Shown here in pieces: positions 9,644-25,280 of a DNA stretch of 64,000 nucleotides. This DNA is from Whitmania pigra. Lineage: Eukaryota; Annelida; Clitellata; Hirudinida; Haemopidae. Under the pieces are notes generated by a model. That model was not told the origin of the DNA. It saw only the letters and a list, made by a program, of their open reading frames with translations, and searched no databases. The stretch covers positions 291,501 through 355,500 of the forward strand of contig JAJTWR010000353.1 in NCBI GenBank assembly GCA_021613335.1, read 5' to 3'. The position numbers were made by a program, and so were the translations under genes. The first letter of the stretch is position 1, and every line of letters starts with the position of its first letter.

Positions 9644-12583
9644 TTATCCATCTAATTCCCCAGCATGGCAGGCATCCTGGTATGACTTAGACTTCTGTTC
9701 AGGGGCAAGTTTGATCATGTCATCTATTCTCAAGATCGTGATAGCAGCTTCAGTGGCAAACTTGAGACTCTTGATCTTGGAAACAGTTGGCTCAAGTACT
9801 CCAGCCTCTCTGTTGTTCCTAACTTTTCCCTCTACCAAGTCCAATCCAAGCCTAAAAAGTTATTTGTTTAATGAATTGCCTGTACATCAGTTGTTAACCA
9901 AAATAACAAATAAGCAAACCATTTCAATTCCTTGTGTTCTGGCTTAGTCTGTGATGAGTTATGATATGCCCTCAGCTTAGCTACAAGGTCAGTTGATTCA
10001 AGAGCTGCATTTACAGCCAACTGCCTAGGAATGACCAGGAGAGAGTTTGCAAACTCTGCAATTGCAGACTGTTCCCTGGAGCTCTAAAATGAGTTATTAT
10101 CTCATGTTTCATGCCCATTATCAAAAATAAAATCATTAAAAGCAATATAAACTCTTGTCATAAAAAGATAAAAATCTGTATTTAAAAAAAAACAACTCCA
10201 TGAATTTTGGACCTCAAAATCTGAAAACTTCTGGAGTCTGAAGAATCAATGATTCACTAATAAAATAATAACTACTCACAAGAGAAGTGGCAAAGTTCTC
10301 CAGATATATGGAAACAGCAGCCTCAACGGCTCCACCACCAGGCACAACGGATTTTGACTCCAGAACTCGTTTGATGACACAGAGGGAATCATGGAGAGAC
10401 CTCTCCATCTCATCCAAGAGGAAGTCATTAGCTCCTCTCAAAATGATGCTGGCTGAAGTCCTAGCCTTTGGTCTAGGAATAAAGCAGAAATTATGTCAGC
10501 TGGGTATAACTGATGACCAAGAAACATAAAATATATGGATAAAGATACCCTTTGATAAGAATGAGCTCATCATCACAGATTTTCTCCTGCACAACCTCCT
10601 CAGCATGGCCAACACATGAAATGTCAAAGCTCTCTTCTCCCTCCAAGTTGGCAAGAGTGACAATCAGCTGACCTGAAGATAACCAAAAGATAAAGATTCC
10701 ATCTTCATTAAAATAAAAGAGCATCTAACACCTCCAAATATCAAACCATATAATATGTTCAGAATCTGACAGTTTCAATAATAAATACAATAACAATAAT
10801 GCGCCTTCTTACCTCCGGTAGCCTTGGCAATCCTCTTAAGATCGACTTTCTTACACCTCCTGACAGCCATAGCACCAGAGTCAACAAAGTACTTTGTGCA
10901 CAGATCATCAATCCCGCCGGTGGTTAGAATCACATTCACTCCAGTAGACAAAATCTTCTGGATCCTCTCTTTTGTGATATTACTCTCTCTGAAAATATGA
11001 TGGTTCTTCACAATTACCTTACCAAAACATGTCAGATAATGTAATAAGTTACCTCTGTCTGATTGCTTCAAGTTTTGATGGATCATCAACAAGGACTTGA
11101 ACACCAAGTTTCATCTTTGCTTTCTGCAGACTAAAGTCCAAGAAAGCTATCTTTGCATTCACTATCTTCTTAGGCATAGCTATTAAGATAAACCATTACT
11201 AACTTAGATAAAAAAAATTATGCATCCAAACTTATATCATAAAAATCACTCCAATCAACCTAGTCAGCCTTTGTGGTACGAGTAATGCTAGCATATCAGT
11301 CATATTGCATTAACATAATATCAACCCACCCTGTGCTGCAATGGTGCAGTTAAGGGCATATCCATTGATCAGTTGACTCTCAGCAGCGCTCATTCCATGG
11401 GCCTTGAGAATGTTGATGGATTTGATCGGATATTTGAATCCTCCTTTACCATCAGAGATCTTCACTGCATTAGCAGCATCGACGGCCATTGAGGCAAAGA
11501 ATTCGTCATCACTGATTTTTTTAGGTTAAGGTCTGAGACTTGAAGAGTATGCATCACGTACATATACAGATTAACAACCAAATCAATTTTGTGGAAAATC
11601 ACATTTATAACATTTCTAGCAAAATAAGGATACGGTCCAATGACTTTGCTGGACATACTAGTCTTGGCAGCATTAATAATGCACTGTTTGCCTAGCTCAT
11701 CAACAGACATGGTCAGGTTTTCCTGGATGTATTTGCAAGCTTCCCTATTCAAAATTCAACCAATTTAATTCTTTCAGTAACTGACTAGATTATGTTTATA
11801 TCAATAGAAAAATGTTTATAAAGTATCTAATAATATAAGTATATAATAATTAATAACAAAATATTTTAGTATTAAAACACAAGGACCAACTTGCAAGCGA
11901 GACGATAACCACTGATAATTGATGTTGGATGAATCTTCTGCTTGACCAACTCATCAGCATTTTTAAGAAGCTCAGCAGCTATTACAACCTAAACCATTTG
12001 TAAGCCCACACATGTATTGTTGCATTTGTAAAAAGCTTTTCAAAGTAAATCAATGCTAAACATACCACAGATGTGGTTCCATCACCAACTTCTTCATCTT
12101 GGAGTTGTGCAAGCTCAACCAAGACTTTTGCAGCTGGGTGATCCACTTCGAGCAGTTTCAGAATTGTTGCTCCATCATTAGTTATAGTCACATCCTTGAA
12201 GATTCAGTTGGAGATTACAAACACCAAAATTCCAAAAATGTATAAAGACATTTTCACTAACCCCAACATCATCGACAAGCATCTTGTCCAGACCCACAGG
12301 TCCCAGGCTGGTTTTAACAATGTTTGCAATGGAACAAGCAGCCATAACTGACGTAAAAGCATGGTCCATTAGAACATTATCTCATTTAAAGGTACTACTC
12401 AAACATGTTTAATAAAGGCTATGGAGCGATAATGAACATAGATATAGGTGGTTAACAAATCTAAGATACTTCACCTAATCAAATATTTGATAATAATTTA
12501 GATCGCTAACCATTTTGTGTTCTGACTGACTGCCCTGTAGTACGATCACCAGCTACGCTAAGAGCACTCATTGTAGACGCCAT
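9644..12583 (-). CDS. TCP1: T-complex protein 1 subunit alpha (CCT1)
   Basis: Alpha subunit of the eight-membered cytosolic chaperonin CCT/TRiC, which folds actin, tubulin and other proteins using ATP. Twelve exons give exactly 556 codons, the human length: 12583-12511, 12347-12262, 12194-12066, 11988-11891, 11744-11634, 11511-11330, 11179-11053, 10988-10813, 10672-10549, 10472-10280, 10083-9920, 9851-9644. Signatures include [42 protein letters not shown] (nucleotide site), [30 protein letters not shown] and [11 protein letters not shown]. It ends in an Ala-Gly-rich tail (CHAGELDG). All splice sites are GT-AG and no damage is seen. The first Met is followed by a second in-frame Met at codon 5, so the start could be either. 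Confidence 0.98.
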
Positions 12584-13805
12584 TTTGAACAAAATCCTCA
12601 CGCTGAACGCTTAATAGTCAATAGGATCGATCGGCAAGTTTTTATGTTCTATGCTGTCTTACTAGAAGATTCTTCAGTTGTTGTAATCAAATCTTTATTT
12701 TTTTTTAATAACAAAAATTAGCAAACTATTTTATAAAATTATTTTAATCTAAACTTATTAATTAAATAATATAAGGATGGTTGTCACGGAAAACACAAAA
12801 TAATTTTTGACGCTTTATAAATCGTTAATGCACTAATTTCCTAGTTTTATGCAACGGACTATAATCAAATAAAAAATAAAAATAATTTCCTAGTTAAAAA
12901 TACTATGACACTTCAAGTGTCAAACCATTAATTAAGTTGTTCGAACAATTCTGAATTTTAACAAGTTATAATTTATCACTTTCCAAGGAATATTAAATAA
13001 TGTTTATTAAGTAAGCAATTGTAAGTGTGTGCAATATCTTATGTGCGTAACTGTTGATTGGTTTTTCTATTTATCCGATTTTTAGCCGGCCTTAGATATC
13101 CAAAAAGAAAGCACTTTGAAAACATTGTTATACATAGTTTTCAGAAACAGTGTGGGTCAAAAATTAATGTCAAATTTTGTATTAAAATTAACTAAAGTAA
13201 AGGTGACTTTACCCAAATTTATATTTTATGAAGTTAAAACGATGTATATGTACTTTCGGAAAGCATCTGAACAATCGCAGCATCTAAATTAGCTAATACA
13301 TGAATATTAATCAGCCCGTCGTCGTTCTAGACACGGGTTGGAAATTCACTCTTAAATCCCGATTAAAATTAGCCGGGGTCGACAAAAAAGGCGGGGGCGG
13401 AGTTCCGGTCGATTCCTACCGTGCACACAGCTCCCAAAACGATCTGAACCCGGGGTGAACCTGATCGTAACACCATAGCATTATTACAAACTGTTTATTT
13501 ATTCAATTAGCGTTAGTTTATAATTAGCATGGTGTTTTTGTGAATAAAGTAATTATATACCCCTAATGAATTACAGAATGCGCACTGTATGAGTTAATTT
13601 ACTTGTCTTCCGCCAGCAGACACTTATATCATGGTAAAAACCTAGTCTTTAACGTAGCTGAAGTTAGCAGACACTTAAATTTAATTTCTAATGCGAAATT
13701 TCAAATTATAATATTTAGAAACTACGTTTCAAATGCTTTTCAAAAATGTTTATAAATCAATTGACGGAAGATTTTAAAATTTTTGAAGTTATTAGAAATT
13801 TGAGG
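12584..13805. other. Intergenic; TCP1 promoter side and a GC-rich patch at about 13315-13470
   Basis: AT-rich spacer upstream of TCP1. The stretch 13315-13470 is clearly GC-richer (GTCGTCGTTCTAGACACGGG; GGCGGGGGCGGAGTTCCGGT) and ends abruptly in AT-rich DNA. It has no long frame, and I found no terminal repeats. It looks like a foreign or element-derived patch. Confidence 0.35.
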
Positions 13806-14248
13806 AATTCGTTCAAAAGTCTTTTTATTCAGTAACTACGACTTTACGACTGACGAAATGTGCATCAAAATGTTCGTTAAGATTTCTACTTTCCAAATAT
13901 GTATACCTTATTAGCTGATAATTTTGGGGAACAACATAAGTGCTTAAAAAATCGCGAGACATCTTAAGCGGAAGTCCTTCCATTAATGGAATGTCTTGCA
14001 AGTCTTCTTACTCAGTAACTACAATTTTACGACTGACGAAATGTGCAACAAAATGTTCGTTAAGATTTCTACTTTCCAAATATGTATACCTTATTAGCCG
14101 AAAAAGATGTGGAACAACATAAGTGCTTAAAATATCGCGAGACATCTTAAGCGGAAGTCCTTCCATTAATGGAATGTTTTGCAAGTATTCTTACTCAGTA
14201 ACCACGTCTTTACGACTGGCGAAATGTGCATCAAAATGTTCGTTAAGA
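13806..14248 (+). repeat. Tandem repeat, 183-bp period, about 2.4 copies
   Basis: The landmark AGTAAC(T/C)AC recurs at 13831, 14014 and 14197, exactly 183 bases apart each time. Other shared blocks are TTTACGACTGACGAAATGTG, AAAATGTTCGTTAAGA, CTTTCCAAATATGTATACC, ATCGCGAGACATCTTAAGCG and the palindrome TTCCATTAATGGAA. Copies differ by scattered point changes, so the array is not recent. The third copy stops after CGTTAAG, where homology to the first exon of the inverted gene copy begins. The unit length is in the range of satellite monomers. I did not see the unit elsewhere in the window. Confidence 0.9.
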
Positions 14249-15473
14249 ATTTTCTCAGAGGTATGGCAATGGTAAGGTGATCAATTTCTGTGACTTTTCA
14301 ATATTAATACGAACAACAAGTACACAAAATATTTGAATTGAATAAATATTAAATATTGACGTTTTACCATTTCTCAAGAAAAATTCAGATGATTGGCAGT
14401 CTGATTATTGGCATGTGTCTCTTATTAAAACAAACATTGCCGAGATTGTCTTAACATTTCACAACAATTTGCACAACATGATGGAGGTACACATTGTAAC
14501 CTAATTATAAATAAATACTAAATTCATTACCATTAATTGATTTGTATTAATTTTAATGTTCAAACTAGAGCAACAGATATACAAAAGAACATTTAACCGA
14601 CATAGAAAAATATAACAAGTACGACATAAAACCGTATCTGCCTGATAACCCCCACAATTCAGTTATATGGAGGCCTAGTGTTCGACAGTTGATAAGCGAA
14701 AAATTAAATAATGGAAAACCATCTGAAAATGAAAGTGAAGCCACAAATGAGCCTGACTATACGATTGAGAAATTTCTTTTCTACGACAATTTTATGAAGC
14801 GACTTCATGTGTTGAATATCATACATACAGCATGTTTAATGAGTGAAGAACTGATGGAGGTTTGTTTAAGAATTTATTATTTATTAAATTGACTTTTCAC
14901 AGTGACTTATTACAATTTTTATTTGTTTATATCGATTTTACTTTACTTATTTAAAGTCTCTAAATTTCTGGGTTATTTTTAGATGGATGGCAATATTGAT
15001 GGACATGATAGTTACACCTTTAGAAATGTTTATAATCCGATCATGAAATATTTAAACGAAGTATTGAAGGATCCTTCTAAACGTGGTGACACACCATGGT
15101 GGATTGAGATCACCCTGAAACATTGGTTAGATTGATAAAATAATTACATTGGATTAAATAATGATTGAACATGATTGCTTAGTTGTTTAAATGTCTATTT
15201 TATTTAAAGTCCATTTATGTTTTTGCCAAATCGTTTGGACTACTTGATGGAGGATCTCATCAAACTCTTAAAAGGAGAATTCTTGAGTGAGGTAAATCGC
15301 AATGGAAACATTAGTTAATATGGAATATTTTTGTAATATTATATTATGTTACATGACAGATGTAATACTGAATAGGTTCTCATTGTTGGTTCAATATATT
15401 TGGATTGTAGGTATCTGAAGAACGAATTTATTTTGCGATAACTAACTCTTTATTAGAGGAAGAGAGAAATTGA
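14236..15473 (+). CDS. Unrecognised six-exon gene, copy A (open frame, rebuilt 5' end)
   Basis: Exons 14236-14271, 14400-14486, 14569-14859, 14983-15125, 15210-15291 and 15411-15473 join in frame to 233 codons. I do not recognise the family. The predicted protein is helical, with no signal peptide or membrane span: YWHVSLIKTNIAEI, PYLPDNPHNSVIWRPSVRQL, DYTIEKFLFYDNFMKRLHVL, NPIMKYLNEVLKDPSKRG, FMFLPNRLDYLMEDLIKLLK, SEERIYFAITN. It is the inverted paralog of 28305-29534. Compared with that copy, the first 13 or so residues are missing. The nearest in-frame ATG (14236) lies in the last unit of the 183-bp tandem repeat and gives MFVKNFLRG. AATAAA is at 15501-15506. Whether it is expressed cannot be seen; the intact splice sites and frame favour a live or recently live gene. 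Confidence 0.6.
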
Positions 15474-17445
15474 ACCTATTTCAATTTATTTGTTGAGTTT
15501 AATAAATGTGTTTATGTTCATAAGTAAAAAAAAGTTTACTTTTTTCATCAGTTTACTCTTATCAAAGTTTGCTGCCGAAGTCAAGAAAGGATTTTTTAAA
15601 AATTATGTCTGTCTCTGGTGGTCCGTTTCAGAAGCCTTCTGTCCTGCATGAATTTTTTAAAATTAAATTATGGTGGACTGACATCGTCAAATATTAAGTA
15701 GTTACAATAGTTCTTATTCATTTTGGAAAACGGATGGTTATAGTCAATGGATATTTATTAGTTATTTCTATGCCATTTAAAATGGGCAACAGCATTATTA
15801 ATTCAATTTTAACTAATATGCAAACTAGCTATTCGGCAAATACTCGTTACCAGATCTGAATAACTTTACAATTTTCGCAAACATTCATTCGTCACTGATT
15901 TTAGAACTTTGTTTCAAATGTTAGCAACTAGCTGTTGCCCTTATTTCTATTCAGCATGCGTAACTAAAATGCAATTTCAATTTTCTTATCTCCTTTCCAA
16001 ACTACATAAAATTTCTAATTCAGAAAACCGTTTATAAATATGATATCAAAATTCTTTTTCTTAGTGTTAATTAATTTGATTTTATTGACCCTAATCACAA
16101 ATCTGATTTAACATGATCGGAAACGGAGGACAGATCTTATTTGAGAAAGCATTCGAATGGCTCTAGCCACCAGCAACAGTCGGTTTGAAAATTTTAGATA
16201 TGTTGGAGCTGGTTTGCAAAAAATGCATTGATGCTTCAAGAAATCATGAGCAGCGATTTTGTCAGTGTTAATTTCCAATCGAAAGTTCTGAAAACTTAGT
16301 CGAACTAAAATCTATGATGTCTGTAAATTAGATCAATCAAGCAGAGCACGCTTTTAATGAAACCAAGTCGTTTATTTTAAATAATCTATGATTTCAATGT
16401 AATAAATACAGGAGCTGCTCGTCAAATCTTCACCACTGCTAACAGTGTAGACAAGGTGGTTCTATCTCAAGCAAATCAAAAGTTACTTGAAATTCAATCA
16501 TTAATAATAACGATAAAATAATAACAAGGAATAATTGTTGAACTGAAACGAAATAATAGAAATAATGGTACAAAATAGGTGAAAATAATTATAGACGACT
16601 CATAACACATAAGCCAAATAATCTTATTACTTGACGTTCTTCCATATTTTAGTACTTTAACAGGAATTATACAGTCATCATCCCAAAACAAAATCCAGAA
16701 TTAAAGTTAATTTTAAGTTAAAGTCATTGCACAAGTGATAAATTCCAATTAAGTTAAAATTATTAGACAAAGTGCTACAGTTTTTTTTTTCATGTTAAGG
16801 CAATTGTGGTAGACAAAAAATTCTCCTCATTTATAGAAAAACTATTAAGTAACAATCACTTGTCAACAATTCCCAACAGAACGAAAAGCACTGGGCTTCA
16901 TGAAGTCACATTTAGCACACAAAAATTGCAGATTATTTAGCATAACTTGAAAATAAATGCTCAAATTTATAAAAAAAATTCTGTGGTATTCAACACAAGA
17001 CATCAACAAGATGGCAAAACTGTGTGGAGAGTTCCCAAAAAGATTTGACACTCAGATAGAAGGACATAACATGCACGCCACAGATCAAATAACCACGCGA
17101 AACAGGCAAAACATCACTGGAAAATGCTAGATGTTTGAAAACTGTGAAACATCAGAGACTTAGGACCGAGGAATCCTTCACAGGTGACTTGCAGCACAAC
17201 TGCACAACTGTTAAGACACACGAGACCACTGGTAGAGGTAGATTAAATATTAAATAAAATTAAAATGTATTAATTACCAATAAGAATCATGTGAATAAAA
17301 ATAGCAGGCTGGAAAGATTAGATATCAGTCATAATGAACGAATTAGTACAAACACTTTATTTGCATGACAACTAAATCATAAATTATTTAACTTCATTGC
17401 ATTAGGGGAACAAAGGCAAAGTGCATGGGTGGTGATGATTCACGC
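15474..17445. other. Convergent spacer between copy A and MNK
   Basis: Contains the copy A poly(A) signal (15501-15506) and the MNK signal TTTATT at 17356-17361, which is AATAAA on the minus strand. The rest is AT-rich with only short chance frames; no gene is supported. Confidence 0.5.
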
Positions 17446-20098
<2,653 letters not shown>

Positions 20099-23000
20099 AC
20101 TGAAGACTTAAGCAATCCTTTCAACGCAGTCCAGCAAAGGAAATGCTATTTGATGTTGAATTCCCAAACAGGATCTTTAAAAAAACATTTGATATTAAAA
20201 TCTATCCAAAAATCGGCTGGATCACGTAACATATTTCGAGTTCGACTCCTGCCTCACAAAGTAAACGACACTTACTTTCGACGATCTCTACCGATGCCCA
20301 GAACAAACGACAAGAATATTCAGTCGAAATCGAGCTATTACACTTTCTCATAATCTTTCAGCAATTCACTACCGAAGCCCAAGTCCAACCAAGCCTCAAC
20401 AACCAACCAAACCCGTCTCATGTTATATCGCCAAAGATAGCGCACTACAGCGAATTACTCATTTATAAAACAGTGCTCGCGACGTGGCCTGATGCTTACC
20501 AGCTTAGCCAAATTCGGCAGCCAATCACAAGTGGATTCTTTGTTTTGTTTATGATATTGCATCAGCTGTTGTATTTTTATTTCTAATTATTTTAGTATTT
20601 ATAACAGACAATATTGCTTGATAAAGAATTCGTTTATTACTTCAATGCGTAGACTAGATGTTTCGATACTAAAAATCGACCTGTAATAAAGTGGAATATG
20701 ATCGAAGGTTCTAGACCAATGGTGCAATTTCATGACAAAAACATGTACGATGGCCTAGAGTCACTACGTGACACACAAGTTGTCAAGTGTCGATGATGGT
20801 GCCATCGTGTAATTATTGATTGTTTGGAAAGTGTGCTTTGAAAAATATCTGCCACGGTATTACGGCCACGTCAGATAAGTTTACGTTTACGAAGGTGAAG
20901 GTGAGATGGCGCTAACACGCCCAGCTTTTCGGATTGCAGCTTATTTCATCATTCGTGTTGTGTAAACACGTTGTTCGTGATGTCGTGGATCCTAATGGGG
21001 TAGTTTTCTGTGAAATTCCAACCGAACGTCTTTGGTATTTTCGAGAACTTGCTTTGAGATGATTTGGTTCGAATGCCATTGAAATAAGCCATTCTAAGTG
21101 GGTCATCGAACCATATATTTAGAAATTTTCCCACTTTTAGACTATAATTAATTATTTCAATCGACTTCTGTTTTAGTCAATTCTGATGAAATTGTGCGCA
21201 GTACAGATTGCTGTTGCAACATTTACTGAAAGAACTTCCTCGCGCCCACTATGCGGAGGTATTCGCATATTGCGTATAATCCAATGGATGATTCCAGATG
21301 ATGAAACCACATGAAATTATTTCCTTGTGTAAGTTCAGCTTAAAATGTGCGGTATCTGGGAGTTTATTAAGATTTGCTCGTTGAGTCGATTGGTACTGAG
21401 AACGATGATGGTAGTGATTACATCTACTTAAACGATAACGTCGTTAATTACATCAACAGATATGAGAAAAGCTAATTTTGAGAGCACCTATTTCAGAATA
21501 AATATTATCAATATTTTCAATTTTTAAGTATTACAAAGTTGAACTGTAAAGTGGGTCAAAATCTTCTAGTTTTTGATTACGATATAAGACTAAAATGATG
21601 TTTTGAACATCATTTATGAATTATGTTTTTAACATCATTTGGGAGTCATTCAGGCAAACATTTTGCGAAATGTTGAACAACACTTTGGTTGAATGATCCA
21701 ATAAAATTATAATTTTAGGTGGCGAGGTGACTACTTCACCCTTCTATCATTCAGGTTTTGGATGTGATGATGATTATGGCTAGTAAAAGTTTCCATTCAT
21801 ATCTTGCGATGTTGATGAAAACAAGGAAATGATTTATTAAGGTCATGAACTTTGCATCGGCCTCCCGGATAATGGACCATCCAAAGTTAAAAATATTTAG
21901 TTTTCAAAGATTGAACAAAACAGTTTCTGCGTAAAAAGGTAGTAGCGATTTTACGTTTAATCTCTAAAGGAAAGACGTGTATTGAGTTCTCACAATTAGA
22001 TGTCGAATGGGGCTAAATGTCAGTGTGATGTTATTTACGTCCTGAGAAGTAACACATTTTCAGTGGCACCATTTAAATTGGAACCGTTATGAACGATAAC
22101 AAAATTGTTCTAGAGAATCCGCTGTCGAAACGATAATTAGAATTGATTTAAAGTATTGTCTTCTGAACATAAATCTTAAAAATGGTTAATTATATTTACT
22201 GACAAGTTAAATAATTTTCTGGTAATAGCGTGTAGCTTCGGCAGAATAACTTGAACGGATGAACTCAAGTCACGAATTATGAGACTCCCGCGTCATCGAT
22301 CGAGAATAGGGACTGTTATTTTTTTGTTTTTAGCAACAATTACAACGAGGGTCTTTGCTGTGCTAAGCAACCAAACTCATCTCAATCATGTGACGCTAAT
22401 TGTCAGCCTCCGTTTGTGGACAGTTTTTGAGAGCTCGAGCTTCCTCAGAAATTTTGGATGTCCTGACTAGATGTTGAGTCCGGCATTGTTCCTTTGATGA
22501 AGCAGAATATTGTATGTGAAATTTTTGCATGTTTATATAAATTTACTTTGTAAACTTGAGACTACATAATATGGCAATAACAAATGTTTCCCGCAACCCT
22601 GAAAAGTCTTTGTAAGGTGCCCTCTAGCGAATGGTTAAAAGGTGTTATCTGGAATTGCACAACCGTCATTAAAACCAGTTACTCCGAATTCACGAATTTT
22701 TGTGAAACTTCAACACCGTCCAACAAACTCCAATGAACTTTGAAAACGTTTCTATTTAAACGGTTCTTTGGTCCACCACCCCAGCCCTAACCCTCCACAA
22801 TTCGAAGTGACAGCCCTGGATAAGCATTATTGAAGGGTCTGAAAATATTTGCCAACAGAGTGATTCCGTGAATGCTTGAGATCCACAACCGCTATTCTAT
22901 CAGTTGTAATAGTTTTATTTAGATCGTTTTAGCGTCATCCGGTGTTCAAGTAAATTCTGTCTATAATTTACAAGTTAAGTTGCGTAATCATTTTTCAAAA

Positions 23001-23979
23001 ATAAAATTTGTATGCGCTATTAGCATTAAATACTAATCTCTCTTTTCATAGTTTTTGACGTTGAAAATGGAAGTAAGGAATACTTCCGAGATGTTTTCAT
23101 TGAACATTCCCACCCAATAATAAAACGCAATTTGAGAGAGTAAGATCGCCTGGTAAACCACCTTTAGCAAAAAGTCCATATCTAGAACGCCGTATCTGAC
23201 ATTTGTAATGGCTGTTATAGTTTTTATACAAATTTCTTTATATCAAAGCCGGTGGAGAGTTAATGTTTTCCTAATAAACTTTAATGCGCATCATTAATTT
23301 GAGCGAAGCGTGTAACCGGCTATCAATAAACAAAATGCTAATGCAGTGCCTGGATTTGAACGTTAGCCCAAAGTGAAATGTTAAGTAGGTTGCCTATGTC
23401 GATCTTGGAAAACTGTCGATAGGGAATGATAATTTAGGGAAAAATTTTTTTTAACTTTGATTTATAAAATAATTGTTCGTGAACGAGTGCTCTTATTGGA
23501 ACAAAATATGAATAATTTTAACGGAGTATGAAATAACTTTGATTTATTTAAATATTGCATGCCGTTGTAAATTCAAATCTATTATAAATATGTGCAGATC
23601 GCTGCCAAGTATAATTAATGCTAGTTTTGAAAGGCTCGACTTCTTAGAATCCATAGTTCGATTCAGGAAGTCAATCAAGCGAGACAACCGAGGATTAGAC
23701 ATTTTTACGTTTTTAATTCGTCGAATGATCTTTATAGCATTTGTAAATAAGGACCTTGGTACAAGTCGTGCAGACAAACATATTTTTATGAGAACATTTT
23801 AGGATTTCAGAGCTTTGGCGATTCGGAAATCGTTTTTTTTTTATAATTTTTTTCAAATATTAATAAATCTGAATACATTGTGACATATATATGGAGTGTA
23901 ATAAATTGATCCAGTTTTATTTGAATTAGACATTGCTTATCAAATGTTGAGGATTTATCCTGCCAAATATCATCTTATT
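20099..23979. other. Long gene-poor interval upstream of MNK
   Basis: About 3.9 kb with no supported gene. The MNK promoter and any non-coding first exon should lie at about 20100-20560. Frames of 60-90 codons occur on both strands but show no family motif or clean splice pattern. No tRNA-like promoter pair was found. Confidence 0.5.
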
Positions 23980-24102
23980 CAGGGACGTCGGGAATTTCAC
24001 CATTTTTTAAGGGGGGCAAACCCTCGCACAGTTTGAGGAGGAAATGACCTTTTTTGTTTCTGATCAAAAATCAGCCTCCCTTCCCCCAAAATTACGTCCC
24101 TG
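23980..24102. mobile_element. Small hAT-type MITE, 123 bp, with short terminal inverted repeats
   Basis: The left end reads CAGGGACGT and the right end ACGTCCCTG, perfect 9-bp inverted termini of the CAGGG... type common in hAT elements. Flanking 8-mers are ATCTTATT (left) and TTCTTATT (right), 7 of 8 identical, as expected for an aged 8-bp target duplication. A run of G (AAGGGGGGCAAA) near the left end is mirrored by CCTTCCCCCAAA near the right end. There is no coding content, so it is non-autonomous. Confidence 0.75.
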
Positions 24103-24949
24103 TTCTTATTTAAGGCAATTCCGTGGAAGAAGGCAAGGTTAAAAATGGGTGTCGAGTGAAGGCTAAAGCTTCCTGCGAAGCAGGAGTTCCATTGCAATTA
24201 TTCATGATATGCCTTTTTTGGAATACCATCTTCTAATGTATGAAAATTGTTGGTGGAATTTGATAAAACAGGGACAGAGTAATCAAGCATTCGATGAAAA
24301 TCTGTCCTTTAAAGTGATTTACTAAATCATTGTATCCGCCTACGATTAAGACGAGACAGTCAAGTGGGACAATGAGCCGATAGCTCAAGTTAATTCAAGT
24401 ACCGGAAACGTGTTTTTGAGACGCAGTTCCCATTGGGTGATGGTTGTTTGGACTAAACTCGACGTAAAATTCTCGGATACATTTATCAGCACACCAGTGT
24501 ACCTATTAGCCATATTTCCTCGTTCATTTGATCGCTCGAATGGATGCATAAAAGATCTCCACCAAACCATCTGTCGACCATCTCACTGTGCGAGAAAAAG
24601 ATGTACTGCTGCTGCTGATGATGATCATTCTGAATCGGGGGCGCTGTATCGCAATGAGATCATTTGAGCGTCGGTAACAAACAGAAGGTTCTTAAGCCGG
24701 TAACGTGCAAAGGCTGCTGTCGGATCTTTTTCTAACTTTATATTTCTGAATTGTAAATATTGATTTGATACGCTTGTTTTTGCGAATAATTTGGTTGACT
24801 ATAAGAGAAACTCGTTCCATGCCATTCTACTGGATAATAATCGCATATTTCGATTCTAAAAGTTATGGGAAAAGTTGCCGGGTAAAAATAGAATATTTGC
24901 ATGGACCATGTGATGGTGACTCATAGAAGTTTGCTCCAAAGATGCATTT
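24103..24949. other. Intergenic, nothing recognised
   Basis: No supported gene or repeat. A short trinucleotide run (CTGCTGCTGATGATGATC) occurs near 24606. Confidence 0.4.
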
Positions 24950-25280
24950 TCTTTTTTCATTGGTCGGTCAATATTGTTTAAATAAATTATAATAATTTAT
25001 GCCGACCAATCAGCAACCTCGAACATGACATAATGTCTAAATTTAGAAATAACATCCGCTGACGTGATGTGCTGAGCTGAAAATAGACAGCTTTAACACT
25101 GGCTGGCCAATGAGAAGAGGCGAAAGTTTCGTCATTTCCAAATATAGCATCAGGTAAGGGATATAAGTGGATATATTCATTGCACGTAAGAATTAGTAAC
25201 GCCAATCGCTCGGAGTGGTACTGCGTAAGAAGTTTTTGGAACTCGCTTGATACGAAATCGACGCCCGCCAACGCCCACTT
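24950..25280 (+). promoter_or_regulatory. JUN promoter and 5' UTR
   Basis: Between 24955 and 25110 there are CCAAT boxes in both directions (CATTGGTCGG, GACCAATCAGC, GGCCAATGAG). AP-1/ATF-type sites are also present: TGACATAA near 25026 and TGACGTGA near 25060. A TATA-like TATAAG lies at 25162-25167, about 115 bases before the ATG. CCAAT, AP-1/CRE-like sites and a close TATA resemble the layout of immediate-early jun promoters. The sites suggest autoregulation by Jun/ATF dimers, which is inference. Confidence 0.55.

Noticed and set aside
20225..20260. A B-box-like GAGTTCGACTCC suggesting a tRNA
   Set aside because: No A box or cloverleaf at the right distance upstream.
20949..21134. A 61-codon minus-strand ORF in the gene-poor interval
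   Set aside because: No family motif and no adjoining exon with a compatible splice site.
22279..22470. A 63-codon plus-strand ORF with a hydrophobic signal-peptide-like start
   Set aside because: Isolated, no splice partners and no recognisable mature peptide; hydrophobic stretches are common in T-rich chance frames.
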